Assembly (NCBI RefSeq): GCF_039614765.1
Contig: NZ_CP154879.1
Coordinates: forward strand, 1,426,001-1,490,000
Length of the DNA stretch: 64,000 nucleotides
Direction: 5' to 3'
From: Castellaniella sp. MT123
GTDB taxonomy: Bacteria > Pseudomonadota > Gammaproteobacteria > Burkholderiales > Burkholderiaceae_B
The position numbers and the translations under genes are program-made. Shown here piece after piece: positions 5,908 through 13,969 of this stretch (positions within the stretch are counted from its first letter, which is position 1; each line of letters opens with the position of its first letter). The notes under the pieces were generated by a model. The model searched no databases and was not told the DNA's origin. It saw only the letters and a list, made by a program, of their open reading frames with translations.

Positions 5908-7167
5908 TTACGCCCGCCGCATCTCGACGATAGTTTTCTGTCCTGCCTGCTCCTGCAGGAAATCCGCCCAGGTCTGCATCACCTGGCGCCGTTCATCCTC
6001 GAACCGTGCCCGGTCATAGGCCGCCTGGATTTCATCCTTCTTTGCGTGGGCCAACTGGGCTTCCAGCACATCCACATCGATTTTTAGCCGTTCGCGCGCC
6101 ACGGTCCGCAGCATGGCCCGGAACCCGTGGGTAGCGTGCCGCCCCTTGAAGCCCATATCCCGCAAGGCTTTGCTCAAGGCGTCCCGGTGCATGTGTTCGT
6201 TGCTCTGACTGCCCGGGAAGACGTATTCACCGTCACTGTACTGGCGCACGCCCTGCAGCAGCGCCACCGCCTGGGTGGGCAGGCTCACGATGTGTTCATG
6301 ACGCATCTTCATTTTGGCCGCCGGGATCGTCCATTCTGCCCGGTCAAGGTCGATTTCCGACCAGGCAGCAGAAGCCACCACACCCGGGCGGCAAGCCGTG
6401 TAGGCGGCCAGCAGCAGGCCGGCGCGCACGATGACGCCGGGGTATGTGTCGACCGCTCGCATGAGTGGCCCGATACCTTGCACCTTGGTGATGGCCGGTA
6501 TGTGGCCACTGCGGTACTTGGGCAGCACGCCACGCAGCCTCAGCACCTGGTCATCGCCGCGCATGCCGCGCTGAATGCTGTACTCAATCACCCCATTCAG
6601 GTACTGGCGGGCCTTCCTGGCCAATGATGGCGCATCGGTACCCATCTGGTGCAGCACGTCCACCACGTCCTTGCTGGCCATGGTGCGCACGTCCAGGGTG
6701 CCGATGAAGGGCTGCAGGCGCTTCCTGACGATGAATACCGCCTTGTCATAGGTGGCCGTGGCCCATCCCGGCTTGCGATCCGCCAGCCAGGCATCAGACA
6801 GCATCGTGAATGAGTGGGCCAGTGCATCGGCGGCCACCCGTTCCGCTTCTATCTCATCCTCGGTCTTGGCCCGGTTCGCCGCCTTGATGCGGTCGACCAT
6901 CCCCACCGGCTGCGCGCCCACCCGTACCCGCTGGTGCAGTTCCTCGGCAGCCTTGTGAGCGTCGGCAATGCTCATCTCGGGGTACACCCCCACGATCTTC
7001 TTTCCGCGCTTGCCGTCTGGGGTGCGGTAGCGCACCTGCCATTGCTTCAACCCTGACGGCTGGATGACCAGGTGCAGGCCGTTGCCAGAAGCCAACGTAT
7101 AGGCGGCATCTTTCGGGCGGGCCTTTCGAGCGGCCAGGTCGCTGATTTGCTGGGCGAGTTTCGGCAT
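5908..7167 (-). CDS. int: P4-type tyrosine integrase
   Basis: This encodes 419 residues from the ATG at 7167. The open frame continues 43 codons upstream, but the conserved N-terminus starts here. The N-terminal DUF4102 arm-binding domain spans about residues 10-90 (LASGNGLHLVIQPSGLKQWQ). A core-binding domain follows (about 115-205). The catalytic domain shows Arg260 (ACRPG), His347-Gly-Phe-Arg350, His374 (QLAHAKKDE) and the nucleophile Tyr384 (AAYDR). All catalytic residues are present, so it looks active. It would recombine at the 3' end of tRNA-Leu, beside which it sits. GGTACCCA repeats overlap its start region and could make the promoter self-regulated. Confidence 0.93.
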   Translation of the reverse strand: MPKLAQQISDLAARKARPKDAAYTLASGNGLHLVIQPSGLKQWQVRYRTPDGKRGKKIVGVYPEMSIADAHKAAEELHQRVRVGAQPVGMVDRIKAANRAKTEDEIEAERVAADALAHSFTMLSDAWLADRKPGWATATYDKAVFIVRKRLQPFIGTLDVRTMASKDVVDVLHQMGTDAPSLARKARQYLNGVIEYSIQRGMRGDDQVLRLRGVLPKYRSGHIPAITKVQGIGPLMRAVDTYPGVIVRAGLLLAAYTACRPGVVASAAWSEIDLDRAEWTIPAAKMKMRHEHIVSLPTQAVALLQGVRQYSDGEYVFPGSQSNEHMHRDALSKALRDMGFKGRHATHGFRAMLRTVARERLKIDVDVLEAQLAHAKKDEIQAAYDRARFEDERRQVMQTWADFLQEQAGQKTIVEMRRA

Positions 7168-7172
7168 GGGAT

Positions 7173-7222
7173 TGGGTACTTTGGCGTCAGGTACCCATCC
7201 AAGGTACCCAAATTGGTACCCA
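7173..7222. promoter_or_regulatory. Putative integrase arm-type sites, right end
   Basis: GGTACCCA occurs at 7190-7197, 7203-7210 and 7215-7222, and an inverted copy (TGGGTACT) at 7173-7180. The spacing is 12-13 bases. The array lies between the right core repeat and the integrase start codon. Matching sites lie just inside the left repeat. The sites probably bind the DUF4102 domain and may also repress int. Confidence 0.65.
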
Positions 7223-7228
7223 AAAGCA

Positions 7229-7370
7229 ATAGATTCAGTTGAACGAACATCGGACGACATTGGACCCGCTGAAAGCAAAAAACCCGCAGAACTCAATGTT
7301 CATGCGGGTTTCGCTTTTCGATGTCGGATCACATCGGACTATATTGGACTTCCTAAAACTAAGAAGTGGT
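7229..7370. repeat. Right attachment-site repeat (att, tRNA-proximal copy)
   Basis: This copy aligns gap-free with 1622-1763 at a constant offset of 5607. It contains the tRNA-Leu terminator and two pairs of a motif close to ACATYGGAC (at about 7248, 7257, 7331 and 7341), then ends in TGGT, the encoded CCA and discriminator of tRNA-Leu. The direct pairs could be core or excisionase sites. Confidence 0.75.
7277..7310 (-). terminator. Intrinsic terminator of tRNA-Leu
   Basis: On the minus strand AACCCGCA (7310-7303) pairs with TGCGGGTT (7288-7281), followed by a run of U. It lies 57 bases after the tRNA 3' end, inside the att repeat. The element therefore carries a second terminator copy at its far end. 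Confidence 0.75.
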
Positions 7371-7451
7371 GCCCAGGAGAGGACTCGAACCTCCACACCT
7401 TGCGGCACATGGACCTGAACCATGCGCGTCTACCAATTCCGCCACCTGGGC
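7367..7451 (-). tRNA. tRNA-Leu(CAG)
   Basis: The minus strand folds as an 85-base class II tRNA: acceptor GCCCAGG/CCTGGGC, D-arm with GGTAGACGC, anticodon loop with CAG, a long variable arm (GTGCCGCAAGGTGT region), T-arm GGTTCGAGTCC and an encoded CCA (7367-7369). The gene is intact despite the element integrated at its 3' end. Confidence 0.95.
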
Positions 7452-7504
7452 ACGGCATAACGTGTATGCTATTGCTTTCGTCGAATCTCTGCGTTTTTGT
7501 TGCG

Positions 7505-7533
7505 TTGTTTCGGCGAAGACAGAACTATACAAT
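7505..7533 (+). promoter_or_regulatory. Probable sigma-70 promoter of rnr
   Basis: TTGTTT (7505-7510), a 17-base spacer and TACAAT (7528-7533) predict a start near 7540. That lies downstream of the first ATG in the frame (7497) and so favours the TTG start at 7560 for rnr. Confidence 0.5.
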
Positions 7534-7559
7534 ACATTTTTTTTGGATGCAAACAGCCT

Positions 7560-9998
7560 TTGAAAAAGCGAACCAACAACGACAATAACCGCGACGCTTC
7601 CTCCTCGCCAACGGCCGACCTGCCGCCGGATTTCGATCCTAGCGTACCCAGCCGCGAACAGGTGCTCGACACCCTGCGCCACGCTGAAAAACTACTCTCG
7701 CTCGAAGCGCTGGCGGACGCCACGCACGCCTCGATTCCCCTGTCCACCGGCTTCATCCGCCGCATCAAGGCCATGGAACGCGATGGCCAGATACGCTTCA
7801 ACGCGCAGGGTCGGTTGCAGATCTGCAGCGACACCGCCTTCATATCGGGCACCGTCCAGGGGCACCGGGATGGCTACGGATTCCTGATTCCGGACGATGG
7901 CAGCCGGGACCTGTTCCTGTCGACCCATGAAATGGCCAAGGTCCTGCATGGCGACCGGGTGCGGGTCAGGGTTTCCGGCGAATACCGGGGCCGCCCCGAA
8001 GGCACCATCGTCGAGGTCCTGGAACGCCGCACGGTGAAGCTCGTCGGCCGGTTCCTGAAGGAACACGGCACCTTCGTGGTTGCCCCCGAAGACCAACGCA
8101 TCAAGCACGACATCCTGATCGCCCCCCAGGACTCCGGTGGCGCCGAACCCGGCCAGGTGGTGACGGTGCAGATCCTGCGCCAGCCCGCCAGCCATATTCA
8201 ACCGCTGGGCCGCGTCACTGAAGTCCTGGGCGAAATCGACGATCCGGGCATGGAAATCGAGATCGCCGTGCGTAAATTCGACGTGCCGGTCGAGTTTTCC
8301 AAAGCCACGCTGCGCCAGTTGAACTCCATCCCCGACCAGGTCCGCGACGGCGAAACTGCCGGGCGCATCGATCTGCGCGACGTGCCATTCATCACGATCG
8401 ACGGCGAAGACGCCCGCGACTTCGACGACGCCGTGTTCTGCATGGCCACCGACCTGGGCACCGAAAAACGCGCCCGCCCCGGCTGGCGTCTGCTGGTGGC
8501 GATCGCCGATGTCAGCCACTACGTGAAGCCCGGCTCGGCCCTCGACGACGACGCCCTGGATCGCGGCACCAGCGTCTACTTCCCGCGCCGGGTGATTCCC
8601 ATGCTGCCCGAGGCCCTGTCCAACGGCATCTGCTCCCTCAATCCGGACGTGGACCGTCTGGTGATGGTCTGCGACATGATGATTCCGGCGAGCGGCGCAA
8701 AAGCCGGCACCGTCGTGGCCTACCAGTTCTACGAGGCCGTCATCCATTCCCACGCGCGGACCACCTACACCGACATCTGGGCGGCCCTGCAGCAGCCCAC
8801 GGGACCGGCCGCGCAGAACCTGGGGGATCTGTATCCGCACGTTCAGACAGCCTACGAACTCTTCCAGGCCTTCGCACAGGCACGCCGGTCGCGTGGCGCC
8901 ATCGACTTCGATACGGTCGAAACCCGCATCGTCTGCAATCCGCTGGGCCGCATCGAAAGGATCGAACCTTATACCCGCAACGATGCCCACAAGCTGATCG
9001 AGGAATGCATGCTGGCCGCCAATACCTGCGCGGCCGACTTCATCGTGCGCAACAAGCGTCAGGCACTGTTTCGCGTGCATGACGGCCCCACCCCGGAAAA
9101 GCTGCAGACCCTGCGCGACTACCTGCGCCACATCGGGCTGACGCTGGACGGCGGCGACGATCCGCAGACCGCCGACTATGCCAAACTGATCCAGGCCAGC
9201 CGCGCGCGCCCCGATTTCGAACTGATCCAGACCATGTGCCTGCGTTCGATGCAGCAGGCCATCTACAGCCCGGAACAGACCGGCCACTTCGGCCTGTCCT
9301 ACGAACACTACGCGCACTTCACATCGCCCATCCGGCGTTATCCGGATCTGCTGGTGCACCGCGTCATCCGCGGCATCCTGCATAAACAGCGCTATCAGCC
9401 GCCGACCCTGCCGGGTACCCCGGCCGATCCCTCGCTGCCCGCCAAGGTCAACGAGCACGACGCCTGGGACGCCTTGGGGGCGCTGCTGTCGGCGCGCGAA
9501 CGGCGCGCGGACGATGCTTCCCGCGATGTCGAAGCCTGGCTGAAATGCTGGTTCGTGCGCGAGCATGTGGGCGAGGTCTTCAGCGGCCGCATCAGCGGGG
9601 TCACCAGCTTTGGCGTCTTCGTCACGCTCGACACCCTGTACGTGGATGGGCTGGTTCACATTTCCGAACTCGGTAGCGACTACTTCCAGTACAACGAGGC
9701 GTTGAACGAACTGCGCGGCGAGCGCACAGGCTTTCGTTATCAGTTGGGGGATGCCCTGCAGGTGCAGGTGTCACGCGTGGACCTGGAAGCACGCCGCATC
9801 GACTTCCGTCCCGTCCGGGGCGAGGACTTCAAGTCCCTCCAGGCTGAAATCGAAGGCGAACCCCGCGGCGCGCAGCGGCCGCACAAAAAGGCGGCAGGCG
9901 CCAAGCCGGCCGCCCTGCGCGGCACCACCGCCCGCCAGCGCCGCGCCGACGCCAAACGCGCAGCCCGTCAGGAAACTCCGCGCAAGCGACACAACTGA
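7560..9998 (+). CDS. rnr: Ribonuclease R
   Basis: This 3'-5' exoribonuclease degrades structured RNA and takes part in rRNA and tmRNA quality control in the cytoplasm. It encodes 812 residues from a TTG at 7560 (MKKRTNN...), essentially the family length. The ATG at 7497 lies before the predicted transcription start. Domains in order are an N-terminal winged helix (about 25-90), cold-shock domains (about 95-230), the RNB catalytic domain with the acidic metal-binding motif 'TIDGEDARDFDDAVF', 'HFTSPIRRYPDLLVHRVI', an S1 domain near the end (GRISGVTSFGVFVTL), and a Lys/Arg-rich tail typical of RNase R rather than RNase II. It is followed by rlmB, as in many betaproteobacteria. Confidence 0.95.
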   Translation: MKKRTNNDNNRDASSSPTADLPPDFDPSVPSREQVLDTLRHAEKLLSLEALADATHASIPLSTGFIRRIKAMERDGQIRFNAQGRLQICSDTAFISGTVQGHRDGYGFLIPDDGSRDLFLSTHEMAKVLHGDRVRVRVSGEYRGRPEGTIVEVLERRTVKLVGRFLKEHGTFVVAPEDQRIKHDILIAPQDSGGAEPGQVVTVQILRQPASHIQPLGRVTEVLGEIDDPGMEIEIAVRKFDVPVEFSKATLRQLNSIPDQVRDGETAGRIDLRDVPFITIDGEDARDFDDAVFCMATDLGTEKRARPGWRLLVAIADVSHYVKPGSALDDDALDRGTSVYFPRRVIPMLPEALSNGICSLNPDVDRLVMVCDMMIPASGAKAGTVVAYQFYEAVIHSHARTTYTDIWAALQQPTGPAAQNLGDLYPHVQTAYELFQAFAQARRSRGAIDFDTVETRIVCNPLGRIERIEPYTRNDAHKLIEECMLAANTCAADFIVRNKRQALFRVHDGPTPEKLQTLRDYLRHIGLTLDGGDDPQTADYAKLIQASRARPDFELIQTMCLRSMQQAIYSPEQTGHFGLSYEHYAHFTSPIRRYPDLLVHRVIRGILHKQRYQPPTLPGTPADPSLPAKVNEHDAWDALGALLSARERRADDASRDVEAWLKCWFVREHVGEVFSGRISGVTSFGVFVTLDTLYVDGLVHISELGSDYFQYNEALNELRGERTGFRYQLGDALQVQVSRVDLEARRIDFRPVRGEDFKSLQAEIEGEPRGAQRPHKKAAGAKPAALRGTTARQRRADAKRAARQETPRKRHN

Positions 9999-10054
9999 CG
10001 GCCGAGGCTCGATGACGACCGGTTGATTTCCAACCCGTCGTCATTCACTCTCCG

Positions 10055-10083
10055 CGCCAGGATCCGACCGCCTGATCCTGGCG
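10055..10083 (+). other. Stem-loop between rnr and rlmB
   Basis: CGCCAGGATC (10055-10064) and GATCCTGGCG (10074-10083) form a perfect 10-bp stem with a nine-base loop. There is no U-tract, so a clean intrinsic terminator is doubtful. A TACAAT box follows at 10093 and could be the -10 of rlmB. Confidence 0.4.
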
Positions 10084-10152
10084 GACGGGCTCTACAATAA
10101 CGGACACGGCCCGGGCGGAACGCACCGGGCACACCGCCCTTTCAGGAACACC

Positions 10153-10899
10153 ATGTCATCCCAACAGATTCTGGCCGGCTTTCACGCCGTGCAGGCCCGA
10201 CTGCGCCATGCGCCCGACTCCATCCGCGACGTCTACCTGGACACGACACGGCAGGACGCCCGCATGCAGCGCTGCATCCAGCAACTGGAATCCGCCGGCG
10301 TGCGCTGGCATGCGGCTGACGCCCAGCGCCTGGATGGCCTGGCGCATGGCGTGCGCCACCAGGGCATCGTTGCCCTCGCCCGTCCCAGGCCGCTGGCCGT
10401 CGCCGTCGACGAAGTGCTGGACACCCTGGAAGACCGCCAGGAACCAGCCCTGCTCCTGGTGCTCGACGGCGTCACGGATCCGCATAATCTGGGCGCCTGC
10501 CTGCGCACGGCGGACGCCGCCGGCGTCCATGCGGTCATCGCTCCAAAGGACCGCGCCGTCGGCCTGAATACGACCGTGCAGCGCGTGGCCTGCGGCGCCG
10601 CCGACACGGTCCCCTACCTGATGGTCACCAATCTGGCACGCACCCTGCGCACTCTGCGCGAGCGCGACGTCTGGCTGGTGGGCACGGACGATGGCGCCAG
10701 TCGCAGCCTGCACGACGTCGATGCGCGACGCGCCATGGCCTGGGTCATGGGCGCGGAAGGCGAAGGCATGCGCCGCCTGACGCGCGAGACCTGCGACGAG
10801 TTGGTCTCGATCCCCATGCGGGGCTCCGTCGAAAGCCTGAACGTCAGCGTCGCCAGCGCCGTCTGCCTGTACGAGACCGTGCGCCAGCGCCTGGTCTGA
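10153..10899 (+). CDS. rlmB: 23S rRNA (guanosine-2251-2'-O)-methyltransferase
   Basis: This SPOUT-family enzyme methylates G2251 in the peptidyl-transferase P-loop of 23S rRNA using SAM. It encodes 248 residues. An N-terminal substrate-binding domain (about 1-80) is followed by the SpoU domain with its three motifs: '[20 protein letters not shown]', '[14 protein letters not shown]' and '[18 protein letters not shown]'. The trefoil-knot motif residues are complete. It sits directly after rnr, a common rRNA/RNA-turnover pairing. Confidence 0.93.
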   Translation: MSSQQILAGFHAVQARLRHAPDSIRDVYLDTTRQDARMQRCIQQLESAGVRWHAADAQRLDGLAHGVRHQGIVALARPRPLAVAVDEVLDTLEDRQEPALLLVLDGVTDPHNLGACLRTADAAGVHAVIAPKDRAVGLNTTVQRVACGAADTVPYLMVTNLARTLRTLRERDVWLVGTDDGASRSLHDVDARRAMAWVMGAEGEGMRRLTRETCDELVSIPMRGSVESLNVSVASAVCLYETVRQRLV

Positions 10900-10943
10900 A
10901 AAAGCGCATAATGCCGGGATCTTCGCCACTTTTGCCGCACACC

Positions 10944-12182
10944 ATGTCAGCCCCAGGTTTCACGACCCAGACCGTCCATTTCGGCCACCGCGCCGATACC
11001 GAGCATGGCTCGGTTCACGCCGCCATCCACCCGTCCACCGAATACACCTACCGGGACGCGCACGAACTGGCCGCCGTCTTCCAGAACCGCAAAAAGGGCT
11101 ACACCTACGCCCGTACGGGCACGCCGACTACAGCGGCCCTGGAAACGCAGATCTCGATGATGGAACAGGGCAACGGCACGGTCGCGTTCGCCACCGGCAT
11201 GGCGGCACTCAACGCCGTGTTCTTCGCCCTGCTGCGCCAGGGCGACCACCTGATCGCCAGCAAGTACATCTTCGGCAACACCAACAGCCTGCTGATGACG
11301 CTGGAAAATTTCGGCGTAGAACTCAGTCTGGTGGATGCGACCGACGTCGCTCAAGTCCAGGCGGCCCTGCGTCCGAACACCCGCATGGTGTTCGTGGAAA
11401 CCATCGCCAACCCTGGCACCCAGGTCGCCGACCTGAAGGCGATCGGCGATCTGTGCCAGGCCCATCGGCTGGTGTATGTGGTCGACAGCACCCTGTCGTC
11501 GCCCTATCTGCGCCCGGGGCGCGACTTCGGCGCCTCGCTGGTGGTCAATTCCCTATCCAAGCATATCGGCGGACACGGCAACGCCCTGGGCGGCGCGGTC
11601 ACCCAGACAGGCCTGTACGACTGGACCCATTTTCCCCACATCCACGAGGCCTACCGCAAGGACGATCCCCATACCTGGGGACTCATGCAGATCAAGAAAA
11701 AAGGCCTGCGCGACATGGGGGGCACCCTGTCTTCCGATGTGGCCCACCGTCTGGCCGCCGGCGCCGAGACCCTGGGCCTGCGCATGGACCGCATTTGCGC
11801 CAACGCCCTCGCGCTGGCGCACTTCCTGGATGACCACCCGCTGGTGGAACGGGTCCAGTATCCGGGCTTGCCCAACCATCCGCAGCACGCCCGCTCCACG
11901 GAATTCTTTGGCGGGCGCCATGGCGGCTTGCTGGGTGTGGTGCTGAAGGAACAGACCGACGTCTTCGCCTGCCTGAACCGTTTACACGTGGCGGCCCTGG
12001 CCACCCACCTGGGTGACAACCGCACGCTGGTGCTGCCGGCAGCGCACACGATCTACTATGAAATGGGCGCCGAGCGACGGGCGCTCATGGGTATCCCCGA
12101 CGGATTCCTGCGCATCTCCGTTGGAATCGAAGACGAAGCCGATCTGATCGACGATTTTGCACAGGCCCTCGAGATACGCTGA
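10944..12182 (+). CDS. PLP-dependent Cys/Met metabolism enzyme (cystathionine gamma-synthase family)
   Basis: This encodes 412 residues from the ATG at 10944; the frame opens 11 codons earlier, but the conserved start is MSAPGFTTQTVHFG. It has the Cys/Met-metabolism fold: 'YTYARTGTPTTAALE' near the N-terminus, 'FATGMAALNAVFFALL', the cofactor Asp in 'VYVVDSTLSSPYLRPG', and the PLP-binding lysine in 'VVNSLSKHIGGHGN'. Members act as cystathionine synthase, O-acylhomoserine sulfhydrylase or gamma-lyase, and sequence alone does not decide between them. It stands alone between rlmB and hupB, so context gives no help. Confidence 0.85.
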   Translation: MSAPGFTTQTVHFGHRADTEHGSVHAAIHPSTEYTYRDAHELAAVFQNRKKGYTYARTGTPTTAALETQISMMEQGNGTVAFATGMAALNAVFFALLRQGDHLIASKYIFGNTNSLLMTLENFGVELSLVDATDVAQVQAALRPNTRMVFVETIANPGTQVADLKAIGDLCQAHRLVYVVDSTLSSPYLRPGRDFGASLVVNSLSKHIGGHGNALGGAVTQTGLYDWTHFPHIHEAYRKDDPHTWGLMQIKKKGLRDMGGTLSSDVAHRLAAGAETLGLRMDRICANALALAHFLDDHPLVERVQYPGLPNHPQHARSTEFFGGRHGGLLGVVLKEQTDVFACLNRLHVAALATHLGDNRTLVLPAAHTIYYEMGAERRALMGIPDGFLRISVGIEDEADLIDDFAQALEIR

Positions 12183-12395
12183 GATGTCCGGGTATACCCG
12201 TAGAATCAACGCTGGCTTTAATGAACGTCAGGAAATACGCGGTTCTTCAGCGGTTTTTCGCTTGACACTGCCCGCCATTCGAAGGCTTAATACGCCTTAG
12301 CCACCAAGTCCGGCCGGGGTCCGATCACAGACTGTGCGGCCCCGGGCAGCACCAGCCGGGCGGGATGGCATGACACCAGACACGTCCATCAAATA

Positions 12396-12418
12396 ACCCG
12401 ATGGATCATCCATCGGGT
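12396..12418 (+). promoter_or_regulatory. Perfect inverted repeat in the hupB leader
   Basis: ACCCGATGGAT (12396-12406), one centre base, then its exact complement (12408-12418). It ends 28 bases before the hupB start. It could be an operator or a leader hairpin influencing translation. No U-tract follows, so termination is unlikely. A smaller perfect palindrome, CGGGTATACCCG, lies farther upstream at 12189-12200. Confidence 0.5.
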
Positions 12419-12446
12419 GACAATAAACCTCAGGGGTATCTTTTAA

Positions 12447-12719
12447 ATGAACAAGACCGAGCTGATCGAGCATATTTCCTCCAAAACCGATCTGTCCAAG
12501 GCCGACGTCGGCCGCGCCCTGGAAGCCTTCGTCGGTGCTGTGAAGACCACCCTGAAGAAGAAGGGCTCGGTCACCCTGGTGGGCTTTGGCACCTTCGCCG
12601 TCTCCGAGCGGGCCGCCCGCACGGGCCGCAATCCCCGCACCGGCGAGGCCATCAAGATCAAGAAAGCCCGGGTGCCGAAGTTCCGTCCGGGCAAAGCCCT
12701 GAAGGACGCCGTGAACTGA
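12447..12719 (+). CDS. hupB: DNA-binding protein HU
   Basis: This nucleoid-associated histone-like protein bends and compacts DNA as a dimer. It encodes 90 residues, the standard HU length. Two N-terminal helices ([20 protein letters not shown]) are followed by the beta-saddle and DNA-binding arm with the signature '[20 protein letters not shown]' and the conserved '[18 protein letters not shown]' end. The gene is monocistronic, with a long leader containing a perfect inverted repeat and a strong terminator after the stop. Confidence 0.95.
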   Translation: MNKTELIEHISSKTDLSKADVGRALEAFVGAVKTTLKKKGSVTLVGFGTFAVSERAARTGRNPRTGEAIKIKKARVPKFRPGKALKDAVN

Positions 12720-12734
12720 TCGGTTCCCGCGCAT

Positions 12735-12770
12735 GAAAAGGCCGCCGCTTCCGGTGGCCTTTTCATTTTG
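12735..12770 (+). terminator. Intrinsic terminator of hupB
   Basis: GAAAAGGCC (12735-12743) pairs with GGCCTTTTC (12756-12764), the stem continues inward through four more pairs, and a T-rich tail follows. It starts 16 bases after the hupB stop. Confidence 0.85.
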
Positions 12771-12872
12771 GCTCGTCGCCCGATCGGCGTCTGCGCGCCT
12801 GCCATGGTTTGCCCCGCTTGCCTGGCACCGATATAATTGCGCCCTGGCCGTCCGGGCGACGGTGCGGTACCC

Positions 12873-12948
12873 GGGTGCTTAGCTCAGTTGGTAGAGCGGC
12901 GCCTTTACACGGCGTAGGTCGGGGGTTCGAGCCCCTCAGCACCCACCA
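12873..12948 (+). tRNA. tRNA-Val(TAC)
   Basis: This 76-base cloverleaf has acceptor GGGTGCT/AGCACCC, D-loop AGCTCAGTTGGTAGAGC, anticodon TAC within CTTTACACG, T-arm GGGGGTTCGAGCCCC, discriminator A (12945) and encoded CCA. Confidence 0.96.
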
Positions 12949-13038
12949 CCCCCGGGATCCGACCCTCTCACGGGGCCTAACGCGGCGGCTGCGCCGGATT
13001 CGTCCCGACCTGCGGCCCGCACACTTCGAACCCTATCC

Positions 13039-13914
13039 GTGTCCACCACCACCAAGGCTTACCTGCAGCTTCACCTATGCGTGATCCTGTGGGGGTTCAC
13101 GCCGATCTTCGGCCGTCTGATCTCCCTGGATGCCTTGTCACTTGTCTGGTGGCGTATGCTGATCACGGGCATCGCCTTGCTGGCACTGCCCAGCGTCCGG
13201 CACCAGCTTCGACGGATGCCATGGCGGCTGACCGGCGCCTACGCCGCGATCGGACTGCTGCTGGCAGTCAGCTGGCTTCTGTTCTACGGCGCGATCAAAC
13301 TGTCGAATGCCTCGGTCGGCGCGATCTGCCTGGCGGCCGGCCCCATCTTTCTTGCCATCATCGAACCGCTGATCACCCGGCGGCCGTTCAATGCGCGGGA
13401 ACTTCTGCTGGGTGTCGCCCTGATCCCAGGCATGGCGCTGATCGTCGGCGGCATCCCGTCCGACATGTACCTGGGACTGGCCGTCGGGCTGGCCTCCGCC
13501 TTCTTCCTGGCCGCATTCAGCGTCTTCAACAAGCGGATGGTGGACCGTGCCGGCGCGTTGGTGGTCACCGGCACGGAAATGACCGCGGGCGCCCTGTCCC
13601 TGATGATCCTCGCCCCCGTCATCCCGCACACCGGCGCCGCGCTGCAATTGCCCGGCTGGCAGGATGCCTGGCTGCTGGTGGTGTTCGCGGTTGGATGCAC
13701 GCTGGCACCTTTCGTGCTGCTGATGAAGGTGTTGCGCCACATCAGCGCCTTCACGATGCAGATGGCCACGAATCTGGAACCGGTCTACGCGATCCTGATC
13801 GCGATCCCGCTACTGGGCGAACAGATGGAGCTCAGCCCGCTGTTCTACCTGGGGGTCGTGGTCGTGATCGGCGCCGTGATCCTGCAACCCATCATCGTGC
13901 GCGGCAAGGTCTGA
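13039..13914 (+). CDS. EamA/DMT-family permease
   Basis: This encodes 291 residues from a GTG. About ten hydrophobic helices form two EamA repeats: the first from 'LHLCVILWGFTPIFGRLISL' and the second from 'YLGLAVGLASAFFLAAFSVF', which ends 'FTMQMATNLEPVYAILIAIP'. The family exports metabolites such as amino acids or purines across the inner membrane by proton exchange; the substrate here is unknown. It lies alone between tRNA-Val and mnmH. Confidence 0.85.
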   Translation: MSTTTKAYLQLHLCVILWGFTPIFGRLISLDALSLVWWRMLITGIALLALPSVRHQLRRMPWRLTGAYAAIGLLLAVSWLLFYGAIKLSNASVGAICLAAGPIFLAIIEPLITRRPFNARELLLGVALIPGMALIVGGIPSDMYLGLAVGLASAFFLAAFSVFNKRMVDRAGALVVTGTEMTAGALSLMILAPVIPHTGAALQLPGWQDAWLLVVFAVGCTLAPFVLLMKVLRHISAFTMQMATNLEPVYAILIAIPLLGEQMELSPLFYLGVVVVIGAVILQPIIVRGKV

Positions 13915-13969
13915 TCCTCGCATACCCGCCGGCCCCCACCACCCCGGGTGGCGGATCTACAATCCCCGC

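Larger units (their letters stand above)
1622..7370. mobile_element. Integrated satellite-like element at tRNA-Leu(CAG), ~5.6 kb
   Basis: Direct repeats at 1622-1763 and 7229-7370 bound a unit of 5607 bp. The right repeat ends exactly at the 3' terminus (CCA plus discriminator) of an intact tRNA-Leu gene. A P4-type tyrosine integrase gene lies next to that tRNA. Contents, right to left, all on the minus strand: integrase, unknown 238-aa protein, AlpA-like regulator, Icd/ash-like protein, three small unknowns, a virion-like 254-aa protein, and two to four small genes including an HTH protein. No primase, capsid, portal or terminase gene is visible. It is too small for a prophage, so a phage satellite or a heavily reduced prophage remnant is the best reading. 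Confidence 0.8.

Noticed and set aside
5908-7296. Integrase start at 7296
   Set aside because: The 43 extra residues pass through the arm sites and part of the att repeat and lack similarity in style to integrase N-termini; the ATG at 7167 matches the family.
7692-9659. A 655-codon open frame on the minus strand
   Set aside because: It is the antisense of rnr. Its Gly/Val/Asp/His-rich composition is what GC-rich coding sequence gives when read backward, and rnr motifs are complete on the plus strand.
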